Assembly: GCA_033980235.1 (NCBI GenBank)
Contig: CM067064.1
Span: 32,331,670-32,395,669 of the forward strand
DNA length: 64,000 nucleotides
Direction of reading: 5' to 3'
Source: Diadema setosum
Lineage: Eukaryota > Echinodermata > Echinoidea > Diadematoida > Diadematidae
The position numbers were made by a program, and so were the translations under genes. Under the pieces are notes generated by a model, which worked only from the letters and a program-made list of their open reading frames with translations, did no database searches and was not told the origin of the DNA. Of the stretch, positions 44,915-55,735 are shown piece after piece. The number at the start of each line of letters is the position of its first letter. Position 1 is the stretch's first letter.

Positions 44915-45125
44915 GACTTTGCGCGCGAAGCGCGCCGCAAATTGTGAATTTTGACTGTTTTAATGACGTTTTAAAGTCTCGAGGAAATTTGTATTTTTGT
45001 CTGTTGCATGCAATCGCGTTACGGTATTTCATCTAGGAAATAGTAAAAACTCATTTTGCCAGGAAGTTGCAAAGTTTAATTGTGTTCGAGACTCTGCGCG
45101 CGTAGCGCGCCGCAAAATTGAGAAT
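44915..45125 (+). repeat. Duplicated GCGCGC-GAA-GCGCGC hairpin motif
   Basis: GACTTTGCGCGCGAAGCGCG followed by CCGCAAATTG at 44917, and GACTCTGCGCGCGTAGCGCG followed by CCGCAAAATTG at 45089, each preceding about 150 bp of similar AT-rich sequence. Each is a tight CG-only stem with a 3-base loop in a strongly AT-rich background. Confidence 0.8.
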
Positions 45126-46085
45126 AGTGATTTTCCTGGTGTTGTTTTAACTTTTATTTTTTCTATTGTATACCCGCGTTAGCAGGCCTGAAGCCAGGAT
45201 TTTTAAAGGAAGGGGGGATTGCGTTAATTAACAAAACGGTCCTTTGATACTGTCCCGGGAGGGGTAGCGACAATTAAAAGGTGGACACCATGCTCATACA
45301 TGGACTTTCAAAATGGCCCCTAAACGAGTAATGATCATATGATTTTTTCGGGCCTTAAAAACAAGTATTCCTTAAATGTTTCCTGCACCCTAAAGAAGTA
45401 CTTCATCATGATTGAACAATATACCATTTTCCCAAATTTCGGCCTTTTTGATACCATTTGATTATATACACTCGTACATCACACTTTCCATCTAATCCGT
45501 GAGAAAAAACGACCCCTATTACGCGTTTTCTTTAGCGAGTATGGTCACGGTGTTCACCTTTCAGTTGGAGTTTTCCATCCCATTGGATGCTGTTTGGAAG
45601 ATGAAACATTCACTTTACTATACAGTATATCAGCCGTTGGTATGCGAGTTTGTCAAAAACGAAAATAAATAAGAAAATTTTTAAAACAAAATGAATTGTA
45701 AATGTGAACCATTTATATTTTGCCTCCTTGTGGCAGGATATTTCCAGCATTTCCGAACTTTCAAATAATCATTTTAGATTTAATAATATTAAAGGTAGTA
45801 GATCCGATTCGCAAACATCTCCAATATCAGTCAAATGTCATATTAACCATCATGCTAAGAAGGTTTTCTTTGTGAAATTTGGAGGTCAGTGAAATTCAAA
45901 AATTAAACATCCGTTAGCCATTGGAAGAAGTTGAGTACAAATTCAGACCTCAGGCTTAGTGCTCAGATGTTTTCCTATTTGATTTGATCTGTCTTACTGT
46001 GCACACTAAGATACATACTGGAATGGTTATTTCTTATTTATTAAATTATAGTAGCATATTTGGTTACTAGCTGTCTCTAGGTATT

Positions 46086-46535
46086 TTCGAATTTGGGCTG
46101 CAAAGAGATCCACTACCTTTAAGTTAGAAGAGAGATAAGTAAATAATGATAAAATAAACAAACAAAAAAGAATGAGTTTCTTTTGTAATACTATCTGACA
46201 AACTTTTTACTTTACCATTTTACTTCATAGCTCAGCACTTTCCATTCTCTCTCATACCCTCTTACCCATTACATTTATATGAAATACAACTAAAATGAGT
46301 TTGCGTGCCTGCATAATACTCTTTGGAAATTATAAGTGAAAATGTTCTTAGGTTTTGGCTCACTTTAAAATGAGAACCAATAGAACTGTCACAACATGAG
46401 AAAATGTATAAGTAATAATCAACACTACATTTCCGAATTTGGCCTGCAAAGAAATCCGCTACCTGTAAGTTAGAAAAGAGATTAGTAAATAATGATAAAA
46501 TAAACAACAAAAAAGAATGAGTTTCTACCGCCGTA
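46086..46535 (+). repeat. 95-bp direct repeat, two copies 345 bp apart
   Basis: 46086-46180 and 46431-46528 share GAATTTGG-CTGCAAAGA-ATCC, CTACCT-TAAGTTAGAA, AGTAAATAATGATAAAATAA and AAAAAAGAATGAGTTTCT with a few mismatches. The second copy runs up to the hAT-like terminus at 46559. Confidence 0.85.
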
Positions 46536-46558
46536 TCCAGAACAGAGCCTGAAACGGT

Positions 46559-47545
46559 CAGTGGCGTATCTAGGGAAAACGGCAAGCACGAAAATTGCGC
46601 CCCTAATTTCTGAAAAAGTGTTCAACCCCAACCCCATCCCGGTAGGGACTTTAAATAAAGTCCACATGATGCTTTTTCAAGCACTTAAAAGGGATCTTTT
46701 GAGGGTGATTTAAATGTAATGAATTTTGATAGATTTTGGCGAGCGAGCGCAGCGAGCGAGCCGAAAATCTTTGTATTTCAGCTTACAAAACATGGAATTC
46801 TTGTCATTTTTTGCTTACCAAATCTTACAATTCTAATCAAGACATAGTGACGGCCTTATAGATAACGATTTATACCAAAAAAGTGAGGACTTTCAAAAAT
46901 ACTCTAAATTAGTACGCGCCAGTGAGCTGAAATTTGTATATGTCCTCGTCATCATCACGTATATTGTTCTTATCTTTTTTTATATAAATTTTGGCGAGCG
47001 AGCGCAGCGAGCGAGCCGAAAATTTTTGTATTTCAGCTTACAAAACATGGAATTCTTGTCATTTTTTGCTTATCAAATCTCACAATTATAGTGACGACGT
47101 TATTGATAACGATTTATACCAACAAAGTGAGGACTTGAAAAAATACTCTAAATTAGTACGAGCGAGTGAGCCGAAATTTGTATATTTCTGCGTCATCATT
47201 ACGTTTTTTTCTTATCTTTTTTGTGTTTTTTTTTGTGCCCCCCTCCCCCGTATGTTCGAAACTGTTGGCGTCCTCCTTTGATAAAATCGGCGATCGCTTC
47301 AGAACGAATGAAATTGCAGTCGCTGCTCCGTGTAACATTTTTTCCTGCTGAATATAAAATGACATGAGTGAACACAATAGACATTATCATTTTGTCCGCG
47401 TCATCGTCACGTTTTGTTCTTATCTTCTTCTCTTTTTTTATACAAATTTTGGCGAGCGAGCGCAGCGAGCGAGCCGAATATTTTTGTATTTCAGTTTACA
47501 AATCTATCACAATCGGTCACACCCTCTCGTTATCAACGTCAAAGT
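46559..47545 (+). repeat. Array of ~250-bp units with GCGAGCGAGCGCAGCGAGCGAG core, copy 1
   Basis: Left end CAGTGGCGTATCTAGGGAAA looks like a hAT-type terminus. The core recurs at 46738, 46993 and 47451. Between cores each unit has TTTGTATTTCAGCTTACAAA, ACATGGAATTCTTGTCA, TATAGTGACG, AACGATTTATACCAA, TACTCTAAATTAGTACG and CGTCATCATCACG. The stretch 47237-47350 (CCCCCTCCCCCGTATGTTCG, GCGATCGCTTCAGAACGAA) interrupts it. The right terminus was not found. ORFs such as ASERSERAE are the translated core. Confidence 0.9.
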
Positions 47546-47624
47546 TGTAATGGATAATCAATGTCATCCACGAATCGCACGTACTCGGGCGGCCAGTGGA
47601 AAAAAAAAAAACAAAACACCGGTC

Positions 47625-47836
47625 ACACGTAGTTTGCAGGCACAAACCCTTGTTGGTCGTATGAGGAGTCTGCATGTGCCAAGACTAATACACGCAAAAC
47701 TGCACTGCAGCCTCTCGTTGGGAGAAGCTACAACACAGGGCCTATGGGACAGTGCCGAAGTGGTGCATGTAGTAGTCTTGGCGCAGACTCCTCTACGACC
47801 AACAAGGGTTTGTGCCTGCAAACTAGGTCACACGCG
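47625..47836. repeat. Hairpin with 68-bp arms
   Basis: AGTTTGCAGGCACAAACCCT, TGTTGGTCGTATGAGGAGTC and GCATGTGCCAAGACTA on the left are mirrored by TAGTCTTGGCGCAGACTCC, TCTACGACCAACAAGGGTTT and GTGCCTGCAAACT on the right. The ~85-bp loop contains CTGCACTGCAG. GGTCACACG flanks both sides. Probably a small foldback element nested in the composite element. Confidence 0.85.
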
Positions 47837-48157
47837 CCAAGGGCCATGGCATGCAGTGCCAATATAATAATAGCTCGCACAGATTGATACATAACATTTG
47901 TGTTTGTGTGCATGGGGACAATCCGATGGTTCATACAACAAAAGGGTTTCGTACAATTATTTTTAACATTGTTAAACGTACTCTTCCACATTTACGTAGC
48001 ATATAATGTGTCTTTATATTTATTTGGATTGTTATCTTGAGAATTGCTAAAAACCGTTATTATGAAAAAGTGGACCTTTCGGAATTTGGGGGGGGGGGGT
48101 GCGTACGCACCCGACGCACCCCCCCCCCCCCCCCCCCTGGCTACGGGCCTGATGGTG

Positions 48158-49500
48158 TGTTGCTAAAGATTGGTAGATTCAGCCTCCGAAAATGACGTTG
48201 TTCCCTTGTTATACAACAACAGTAGAAAACTTCACTAAAAAGTAATACGAATCTTTCAGTTGAAATTACAAAAGGGGAGTAACAAAAATATACATGCTCA
48301 AAATACGTTAATATTTGTTAGCAAAAATATGGATATACCCATGTGTCAAACCAAGATTTTACCAGTCTGATCGTTAAAAACATTTCATTAGATTCACAAA
48401 CATATATATATGTTTGGGTTTTTTTCGGGGGGGTAGTTAAGTAGTATATAGCACGGGAGTGTAGGAACATTTTGGGCTAGTGATTGACTTCCAGATTTTG
48501 ATGTATAATGTATGCATTTAAAAACTGTTTACAAATTTTGATAATCTACGTGACTATACAGATTGCACCATGTCAGTTTAAAGGTGAGAACTAATGCTAC
48601 TCGTTTTCATGGGTAGGCACTAAATTTGGCAGAGTTTGTACTATAGGGCCATTTACACTTGCTTGGAAAGACCACAATGCTACAAAAACTATGGCACTTT
48701 GACGATTAGATGCAACGGTGAGCTTACACTATATACAGGGTGGCCCAAAAAATGGAACAGCAGGTTTTTAGGACTTTGATGGGATAAACTGTGATAGTAT
48801 TTTAGCTTGTTGGATGGAGCATCCATTCTTCATTGAAATAACATCAGAATCAATTTGGTGGAGAACTCTTTATTTTATTAGCAGTTCAGTTTGAATAGTC
48901 ATTTCCGGGGTTTGCTCGTGTAGCAAATTCAGAGCTCTGTCCTGCATTGATATATGAGATCGATTACAACACTTCTGCTGCCATAAGAAGTAATCATGGA
49001 AAATGAAATAAATTATTTGCACAGTATTTTGAAATGCAAGGCAAGATAGAAATATGTCGATTTCATGAGGGTCACCTTTTTTGAGAACAGGGGTGACTTC
49101 TGCAATTTTGCCACCCTTTACATGACACGTGCAATAAAACCTTTACGCGTGTTTTCTCGCGTGTGTATACTTTTTTTTTTTCGTTTTAATGTTTATAATA
49201 ACGTACATCATTTACGTCACGGTTTATGCACTCTTATCTCATAACCCGATGAAAATGTTTCGGATAAACCAGAAAGAGGCCAGGTGAGGCGATGCATTCT
49301 ACCTTTAAGTGAGGAAAACGAGGGAAATATTTTGTACATGTACGTAGGCCCTACTGGTCGTGAAGGAATACAGTTTTCATTCTGGACGATTTTTGCACAT
49401 GCTCCATTTGCAATAGTTTAGAGACGTTGGGGGCTGGGTGGGAGGTTTGGTCCTTTCCATTGAAACGCAGAGGGTATCCGTGAGAAAAAAAAATGCAGGA
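48158..49500. other. No gene seen; possible solo mariner-like end
   Basis: ATACAGGGTGGCCCAAAAAA at 48733 resembles the terminal repeat of mariner-like elements, but no inverted partner was found. T run at 49171-49180. Nothing else recognised. Confidence 0.4.
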
Positions 49501-49504
49501 AAGT

Positions 49505-50683
49505 GTAGGGGAGACCGGGAAGAAATGGGACATTTTTGCATCATCATGAAAGATTCCTTGTAACTTTTAAAATATTTTGTCAAACGAGGTCATAATCATA
49601 ATTATGTAGTAAAAGTTCTGAAGTTTTTAGTAGAGTATTAGTGATACCCAAATATATATATAAAACATTTTCGTGTAATTAATGATTTGTTTAACCCCTA
49701 ATTTTTGGGGAAATGGGATATCAAGCGGGGAGAAATGAGACAACCTGGAGAGAAATTGGATAACCATCATGACCAAAGTAGGATTTACATGTGCTGCGGG
49801 AAGAAATGTAACACTGCCCTATTAAATATCTCCCAGTGGTAACAGAAACAGTATAAAAAGATCCCTGCCAATTTTTCATACGTGCATGTCCGTTATCAAG
49901 CAATTTTATTTTCAGAAGTTTGCACACTTATTAAAATACCTATTAACATAGTATAGGACCTACCAGATCTATAGTAAGTTTGATATTTTACTGACAAGAT
50001 ACCTGTAGAGCTGTATAGTATACAAATGACGCACAGGTCTGAGTGCGTCAGTCGGAATTGTGTGCATAAGGTAACTATGGAATGCTTAACCCACGAGGCG
50101 AAGCCGAGTGGGTTTAGGCTAAATTCCATAGTTACCGCATGCACACTATATTCCGACTGACGCACGAAAAGACATGTGCGTCATTTGATTTATAGAATGG
50201 GTAATTTTCTTGTAAAAAACCCAGTTTTCTATCGTGTTACCCGATGAAAAAATTACTGGATGCATTTCCTTTTGGCTTGCCGTATAGGGCATGCATCGCC
50301 GTACTTACCGTTTTTACTGGATGCATGGCCAGCCATGCATAAGTTTTTACTGGATGCATGGCCAAGCTGAGTGCGCGAACGCTTGCTTTAGTGCGCGAAC
50401 CTTTGTTACAAGTACGCGTACTCTTGCTAAGTGCGCGATAACATGTTTACCACTGTGACTCAGCGTGCGGCCAGTAAAAATGAACACATAGCTCTCGACC
50501 AATCAGATCGCAGGATTCTCGCTACCCATTCTATAATGGTTAATATGTCCATTTTCAGGTGTACCGAGGCTCATCTTTTTACTGATATAATTGGATTGTT
50601 GACTGGCCGAGCATTTTTCAAGTTACATGAGTGTCCCATGTTTCTCCCAGTGTCCCATTTCTCCCCGGTCTCCCCCGTACTTT
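49505..50683. mobile_element. Inverted-repeat element with GGGGAGACCGGG termini
   Basis: GGGGAGACCGGGAAGAAATG followed by GGAC at the left end is inverted at the right end (GTCCCATTTCTCCCCGGTCT then CCCC). The phrase GGGAGAAATGGGA recurs inside near 49709-49760 and 49797. A 165-bp palindrome (50023-50187) and a further short inverted pair (TATAGAATGGGTA at 50191, TACCCATTCTATA at 50523) lie inside, so the element is nested. The region 50280-50450 repeats ACTGGATGCATGGCCA and AGTGCGCGAAC. No transposase. Confidence 0.8.
50023..50187. repeat. 165-bp near-perfect palindrome
   Basis: CAAATGACGCACA, GTGCGTCAGTCGGAAT, TGTGCAT and GGTAACTATGGAA on the left are mirrored by TTCCATAGTTACC, ATGCACA, ATTCCGACTGACGCAC and TGTGCGTCATTTG on the right. 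The centre CCCACGAGGCGAAGCCGAGTGGG-like sequence itself pairs. Confidence 0.9.
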
Positions 50684-50829
50684 ATTTCAGAAGAAGGCAC
50701 GAAAAGCGCGTATTTCGAGAAAGGTGTCAGAAACATGAAGGGAAAAAAAAATCTCTGTCACTTTTACCTCGTCCTCTTGCATTTCTACGACTAACTTTTT
50801 ATCAATTACATTTTTATCTTTGGCATTTT

Positions 50830-51158
50830 GACCACTGACATTTCGACCGCTGACAACTTTACCTCTGACATTTTCACCTCTGACATAATCATTTACCTCT
50901 GACATTTTTTTCCTCAGACATTATTATCTCTGACATTTTTACCTCTGGCATTTTTACCTCTGACATTTTTACCACTGGCATTTTTAACTCTGACATTGTT
51001 ACCTCTGACATTTTTACCACTAACATTTTTACCTCTGCCATTGTTATCTCTGCCATTTTTACCTCTGCCATTTTTAACTCTGCCCTTTTTACGTCTGCCA
51101 TTTTTACCTCTGCCATTTTTACCTCTGTCATTTTTACCTCTGACATTATTACACCGAA
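50830..51158 (-). repeat. 15-bp minisatellite CATTTTTACCTCTGA, inverted partner of 43.4 kb
   Basis: About 21 units with the reverse-complement motif of the array at 43.43-43.73 kb; both GACATTTTTACCTCT and GCCATTTTTACCTCT variants occur in both arrays. Open in all minus-strand frames (MAEVKMSEVK), which produces the spurious 181-codon ORF at 50889-51434. Confidence 0.95.
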
Positions 51159-51164
51159 CCAGTT

Positions 51165-51385
51165 ATCCAGGGGGTATAGTTGCCGTGAAGAAATTGCCCG
51201 TGGTGATGATTTCAATAGGAGGGTAGTTGTCCTAGGGGGTAATTCCCCAAGAAGGTAATTGCCATAAGAGGGTAGTTTCCGGGGGGTAGTTGCCCTGAGG
51301 AGGGATAGACCTGAAGGGTCATCCTGGTAGTAGTTATCGGGAGGGTAGTTGCCCAGGGGTAATTGCCCGGATACGGAATTGAGAG
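51165..51385. repeat. Degenerate GGGTAGTTGCCC / GGGTAATTGCC repeat
   Basis: Nine or ten imperfect ~20-bp units of the form GGGTAGTTGCCCNGGGGG, adjoining the minisatellite. No gene. Confidence 0.8.
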
Positions 51386-51544
51386 TTTGCGCACTTGCAC
51401 ACTCAGCGCACTTGAGCGCTAGCGCAACAGACAAGACAATGTACGGTGGTATTGTTGCACGGCCACTAACGGCAGTATATAAACCTATGAAGAATATGAA
51501 TACATGTTTTTAATGCGCCCCTAAAGCGTCCTATATAGTAAACA
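51386..51544. other. Short spacer, nothing recognised
   Basis: Contains CTCAGCGCACTTGAGCGCTA near 51402 (small inverted repeat) and otherwise nothing. Confidence 0.5.
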
Positions 51545-54500
51545 GGTAATGAATGTTTATGAGTGCAATGGACAGAATATCTCATGAGGTGAAAGATGAA
51601 AATTAATGATCCATTTAACTCGGCTGCCCCTCGTTGAATGGACTGATAGTTTCATCTCTCACCGAATGAAATATTCTGTCCATTGCACGAATGAAAATCA
51701 CTTATTATTTGTGTTATGAAACACCTAAAATAGACCCACTTTGATGTTTTATCAATTTAGAAACAAGAGAGAACCTGAGATCGAGGGAGTGCTCACTGGC
51801 CGCTTTACGCTGGTGCGCTTTCGCATACAAGCACTCATAGTCTGGGTGCCAGAGGCTGAACCTTGTTTTACCGTCCACCCAATGTTTTTTTTTATGGTTT
51901 TACCCTATTTCGGGGGTGCTGAATCCGAATCTGGATGATGCAACTCTTGCATCCTTGAGGATTTTGAGATATTCAAGATGGCCGCCAAAATGGCCGCCCG
52001 AACTGGAAATTCCCACGTATTTCCTTCTAAATGGTGAGATATTGAAAACAATTCATGGTTTTACCCTATTTCGAGGGTGCTGAATCCGAATCTGGATGAA
52101 GCAACTCTTGCATCCTTGAGGATTTTGAGATATTCAATATGGCCGCCAAAATGGCCGCCAAAACCGAAAATTCCCTCGTATTTCCTTCTAAATGGTGAGA
52201 AATTGAAAACAATTGATGGTTTTGCCCTATTTCGAGGGTGCTGAATGAGAATCTAGATGATGCAACTCCTGCATTGTTGAAGATTTTGAGATATTCAATA
52301 TGGCCGCCAGGATGGCCACCCGAAACGGAGGTTCCCATATATTGAAAGCCATTGGTGGTTTTTATCTTATTTTGAGTGTGCTGAATCCGAAGCTCAGGAT
52401 ACAACTCTTGCATACTTAAGGGTTTTGAGATTATAAAGATGGTCGCCAAAAATGACCGCCAAAAACGGAAATTCATATGTAGACCCCCTATTTCCTTCTA
52501 AATGGTGTAAAATATAAAACAGTTGGTGGTTTACACTATTTTGAGTTTGCTGAATTTGAAGCTCCAGGATACAGCTCTTGCTTCCTTGAGGATTTTGAGA
52601 TAATAAAGATGGCCGCCAGAATGGCCCCTAAATGGCCGTTAAAAACGAAATTTTCCATGTAAGCCCTCTGTTACCTTCTAAATGGTGTAAAATTGAAAAC
52701 AATTGGCGGTTTTACTCTATTTCGAGGGTGCTGAGTCCGAACCTGGTTGATGCAACGTTCGTATTCTTTTTAAGGGTTTTTGAGATGTCCAAGATGACCG
52801 CCAATATAACTGTCAAAAATTGGAAAATTTTAGACCCTATTCAGCACCCTCGAAACTTGGTTGTTGAAATTCATCCATTCTTTAGGGTTTTTAAACGACC
52901 AAGATGACAGCCAAAGTAAGTGGCAGAATTCCAATGTTAATATATATTTTCTTAATGGTAAAAGTTTTAAAATAAATTGATGGTCTTACCCTATTACGAG
53001 GGTGCTGAAGGTCTTTGAAGGTTTTGGGACATCTGAAATGTCCTGTATGAACGGAAACTCCTTGACATTTTCTTATACTTAAATTATTACCTTCCATGTT
53101 GTCGTTTGTTTTTTTACTCAATTTTTTTTTCGCGTTACCTGTGATATGACCGTCCCCTCGTGTGTGTTTGTAATATATTATATATACGTATACATATTAT
53201 ACATATACACATATATAATGTTACATCATAATTGAAAAAAAAAATTGAAGCATAACTATAAAAATGTCAAACTCGTGTCTTCAACAATGTCATCAAGACC
53301 ATCTATATAAACCAAATAACCAATTTGAGTGTTCATGGATGAAGAGATTAAAACTGCTCATGGATTAAGACAGGTAATATTGGGTAATTTCAGTACACTT
53401 CTCTACATCACTATCACAATATGATATGTTTTCCATATCTCACCATTAAGAAGGAAATACGTGGGAAATTCCGGTTTTATTTGGCGGCCATTTTGGCGGC
53501 CATCTTGAATATCTCAAAAACTTCATGGATGCAAGAGTTGCATCATCCAGATTCGGATTCAGCACCCTCGAAATAGGGCAAAAACCATCAATTGTTTTCC
53601 ATATCTCACCATTTAGAAGGAAATACGTGGGAATTCCCGTTTTTAATTGGCGGCCATTTTGGCGGCCATCTTGAATATCTCAAAAACTTCATGGATGCAA
53701 GAGTTGCATCATCCAGATTCGGATTCAGCACCCTCGAAATAGGGTAAACCGTCAATTATTTTCAATCTATCACCATTTAGAAGGAAATACGTGGGAATTT
53801 CCAGTTCGGGCGGCCATTTTGGCGGCCATCTTGAATATCTCAGAACCCTCAAGGATGCAAGAGTTGCATCATCCAGATTCAGATTCAGCACCCCCGAAAT
53901 AGGGTAAAACCATAAAAAAACATTGGGTGGACGGTAAAACAAGGTTAGGCCCCAAAAGTCGCTTTGGCACCCAGACTATCATACTGAAAAAAGGTTTTAC
54001 ACGCGTTGTGTGCCGGGCTCTCGGCGAGCGTGCAATGGAGCAAATCGTATGGATCCAAAATTTAAATAGAGCCACAATTGTACGGATGATGTGAATTTAA
54101 ATGGGACGAATGATCAATGACAAACAACCAATCAAATGACAAGGATCTCTTCAGGCGTAATATACAAATAATGAATGTTTATGAGTGGAATGGACAGAAT
54201 ATTTCATGGGGTGAAAGATGAAAATTTATATTATATAACGCCTGGAGAGATCCTTGTCATTTGATTGGTTGTTTGACATTGATCATTCGGCCTATTTCAC
54301 TATGACATCATCATCCGTGCAATTGTGGCTCCATTTACCGTGCAATTTTGGATCCATACGATTTGGTCCATTGCACGCTTGCTGAGAGCCCGGCACGCAC
54401 GCGTGTAAAACGCTTGCGTTTGCAGTGTGTGTAGTATGCTCATGCTACATTGCGCTAGAAGCTTGCGTTTGCAGTGTGTGTATGCGACAGCGCGCTAGCG

Positions 54501-54765
54501 TAAAGCGCTCAGCGAGCACTCTCGCGATCTTAGATTCTCTCTTTGTTTCTAAGTTAATAAAACATCAAATGACAAGGATCTATTTTAGGCGTTATATAAA
54601 ACAAATAATAAATGTTTTTCATTCGTGCGATGGACAGAATATTTCATTCGGTGAAAGATGAAATGTTTGATCCATTCAACTCGGCTGCGCCTCGTTGAAT
54701 GGATCATTTTCATCTCTCACCTCATGAAATATTCTTTCCATTGCATTCATTATTTGTATTATAGC
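51545..54765. mobile_element. 3.2-kb foldback (palindromic) element
   Basis: The left arm (about 51545-52360) is inverted in the right arm (about 53420-54765). Matching pairs: CACCGAATGAAATATTCTGT (51661) with ACAGAATATTTCATTCGGTG (54634); TTTAGAAACAAGAGAGAA (51758) with TCTCTCTTTGTTTCTAA (54536); ATAGTCTGGGTGCCA (51837) with TGGCACCCAGACTAT (53966); and the 161-bp units. The right arm carries an extra hairpin at 53995-54415 (ACACGCG-TGCCGGGCTCTCGGC / GCTGAGAGCCCGGCACGC). Ends have AACTCGGCTGCCCCTCGTTG motifs in both orientations. No ORF with transposase features. Confidence 0.8.
51895..52910 (+). repeat. Tandem ~161-bp units with ATGGCCGCCAAAATGGCCGC
   Basis: Unit landmarks ACCCTATTTCGAGGGTGCTG, AATCCGAATCTGGATGATGC, AACTCTTGCATCCTTGAGG, TTTTGAGATATTCAAGATGG, CGTATTTCCTTCTAAATGG recur at about 51.91, 52.07, 52.23, 52.37, 52.54 and 52.72 kb with increasing divergence. 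The inverted arm holds three more (53.46-53.93 kb). AAGATGGCCGCC resembles a YY1-like binding sequence, which may be chance. Confidence 0.9.
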
Positions 54766-54859
54766 GAGGGGCAGCCGAGTTGAATGGATCAAACATTTCA
54801 TCTTTCGTCTTTCCGTATCCATCGAGCGGTGTGTGGCATATTACATATTTATATACAAA

Positions 54860-54913
<54 letters not shown>

Positions 54914-55735
54914 TACTTAACTAGCATAAGTATACTGTACCCCTCAGTTTTGTACCAAAGGTGCATGATTCATTCAAGCAATGGTGTTTGTTTGTTTGAT
55001 AAGATAGTGAAATGGAGAGGCACCGATAAGAAGATGAGATTTCCTGCAAGGTGTCTGATTAAAATTCAAATTCAAATGAATCTTTATTACAAATAACACT
55101 TTTTTTTAATACAAGATTAAGGGAAAAAACGTATAATGTATTACAATATTATCATTTGCACTGTTTTGCACAGCATTTGAATAACCACAGTTTGACACTC
55201 GATATTGGACATTATAGCAATCACGTAGGATCTAGGCCCACAGGTGTATTGGGACTCGCTGACATCATGTATAAAGAACAAGCTTCACGGCGTGTTCCTA
55301 TGTGGTTATTAATCAGGAGGTCGTGAGTTTCACTCCAACCCTAGTAGACCTTGTGTGTGTTTCATGTCTTAAAAGAAGAATCATGGCTACTACTCAAAAG
55401 CTAAATATTCCGTGTTGATTTACGTCATAGATCACTTTGTAAAACAGTAGAAACTAGAATTGGGGAGAGCTATGGCGACTGGTGTGCCTCCCCCATAATG
55501 CATACTTCTCTAATAGGTCTATAGTAAATCTTGACAATAAGAGACGACAGTTTCGCATAACTTGCGAAAAAAGAAAATAAAACAAATAAGATGACATGTT
55601 TGCCACAAATGTGTTAAGTGTTCACTTTACTTGAACTAGGCTTAATTGGATAAATGGCTATAATCATGGTCTAAGAGAGCAGTTTGTTGTTGTTGTTGTT
55701 GCTGTTGTTGTTGTTGTTTTTTTTTTTTTTTATTT
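54766..55735. other. No gene seen; TA repeat, LINE-tail remnant, TTG repeat
   Basis: (TA)n at 54862-54911. AATTCAAATTCAAATGAATC followed by TTTATTAC at 55060 looks like the inverted tail of the LINE family ending at 22062. (TTG)n and T run at 55684-55730. Confidence 0.55.

Larger units (their letters stand above)
44739..48151. mobile_element. Composite inverted-repeat element with ATGGTG target duplication
   Basis: CAGGCCCGTAGCCAGG (44739-44754) is exactly inverted as CCTGGCTACGGGCCTG (48136-48151). ATGGTG lies immediately outside both ends (44733-44738 and 48152-48157). G and C runs follow the termini (44762, 48092, 48115-48137). CAGG termini suggest a hAT-like origin, though an 8-bp duplication would then be expected. 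The 3.4-kb interior is a patchwork of other repeats (a second head at 45185, the GCGAGCGAG array, a hairpin) and has no transposase, so nested insertions are likely. Confidence 0.75.

Noticed and set aside
50889..51434. 181-codon minus-strand ORF with MAEVKM repeats
   Set aside because: Produced by a 15-bp minisatellite that is open in every frame, joined to a second degenerate repeat.
51741..51938. Coding sequence with EREPEIEGVLTGRF
   Set aside because: Lies in the arm of a foldback element and is mirrored in the other arm without frame conservation.
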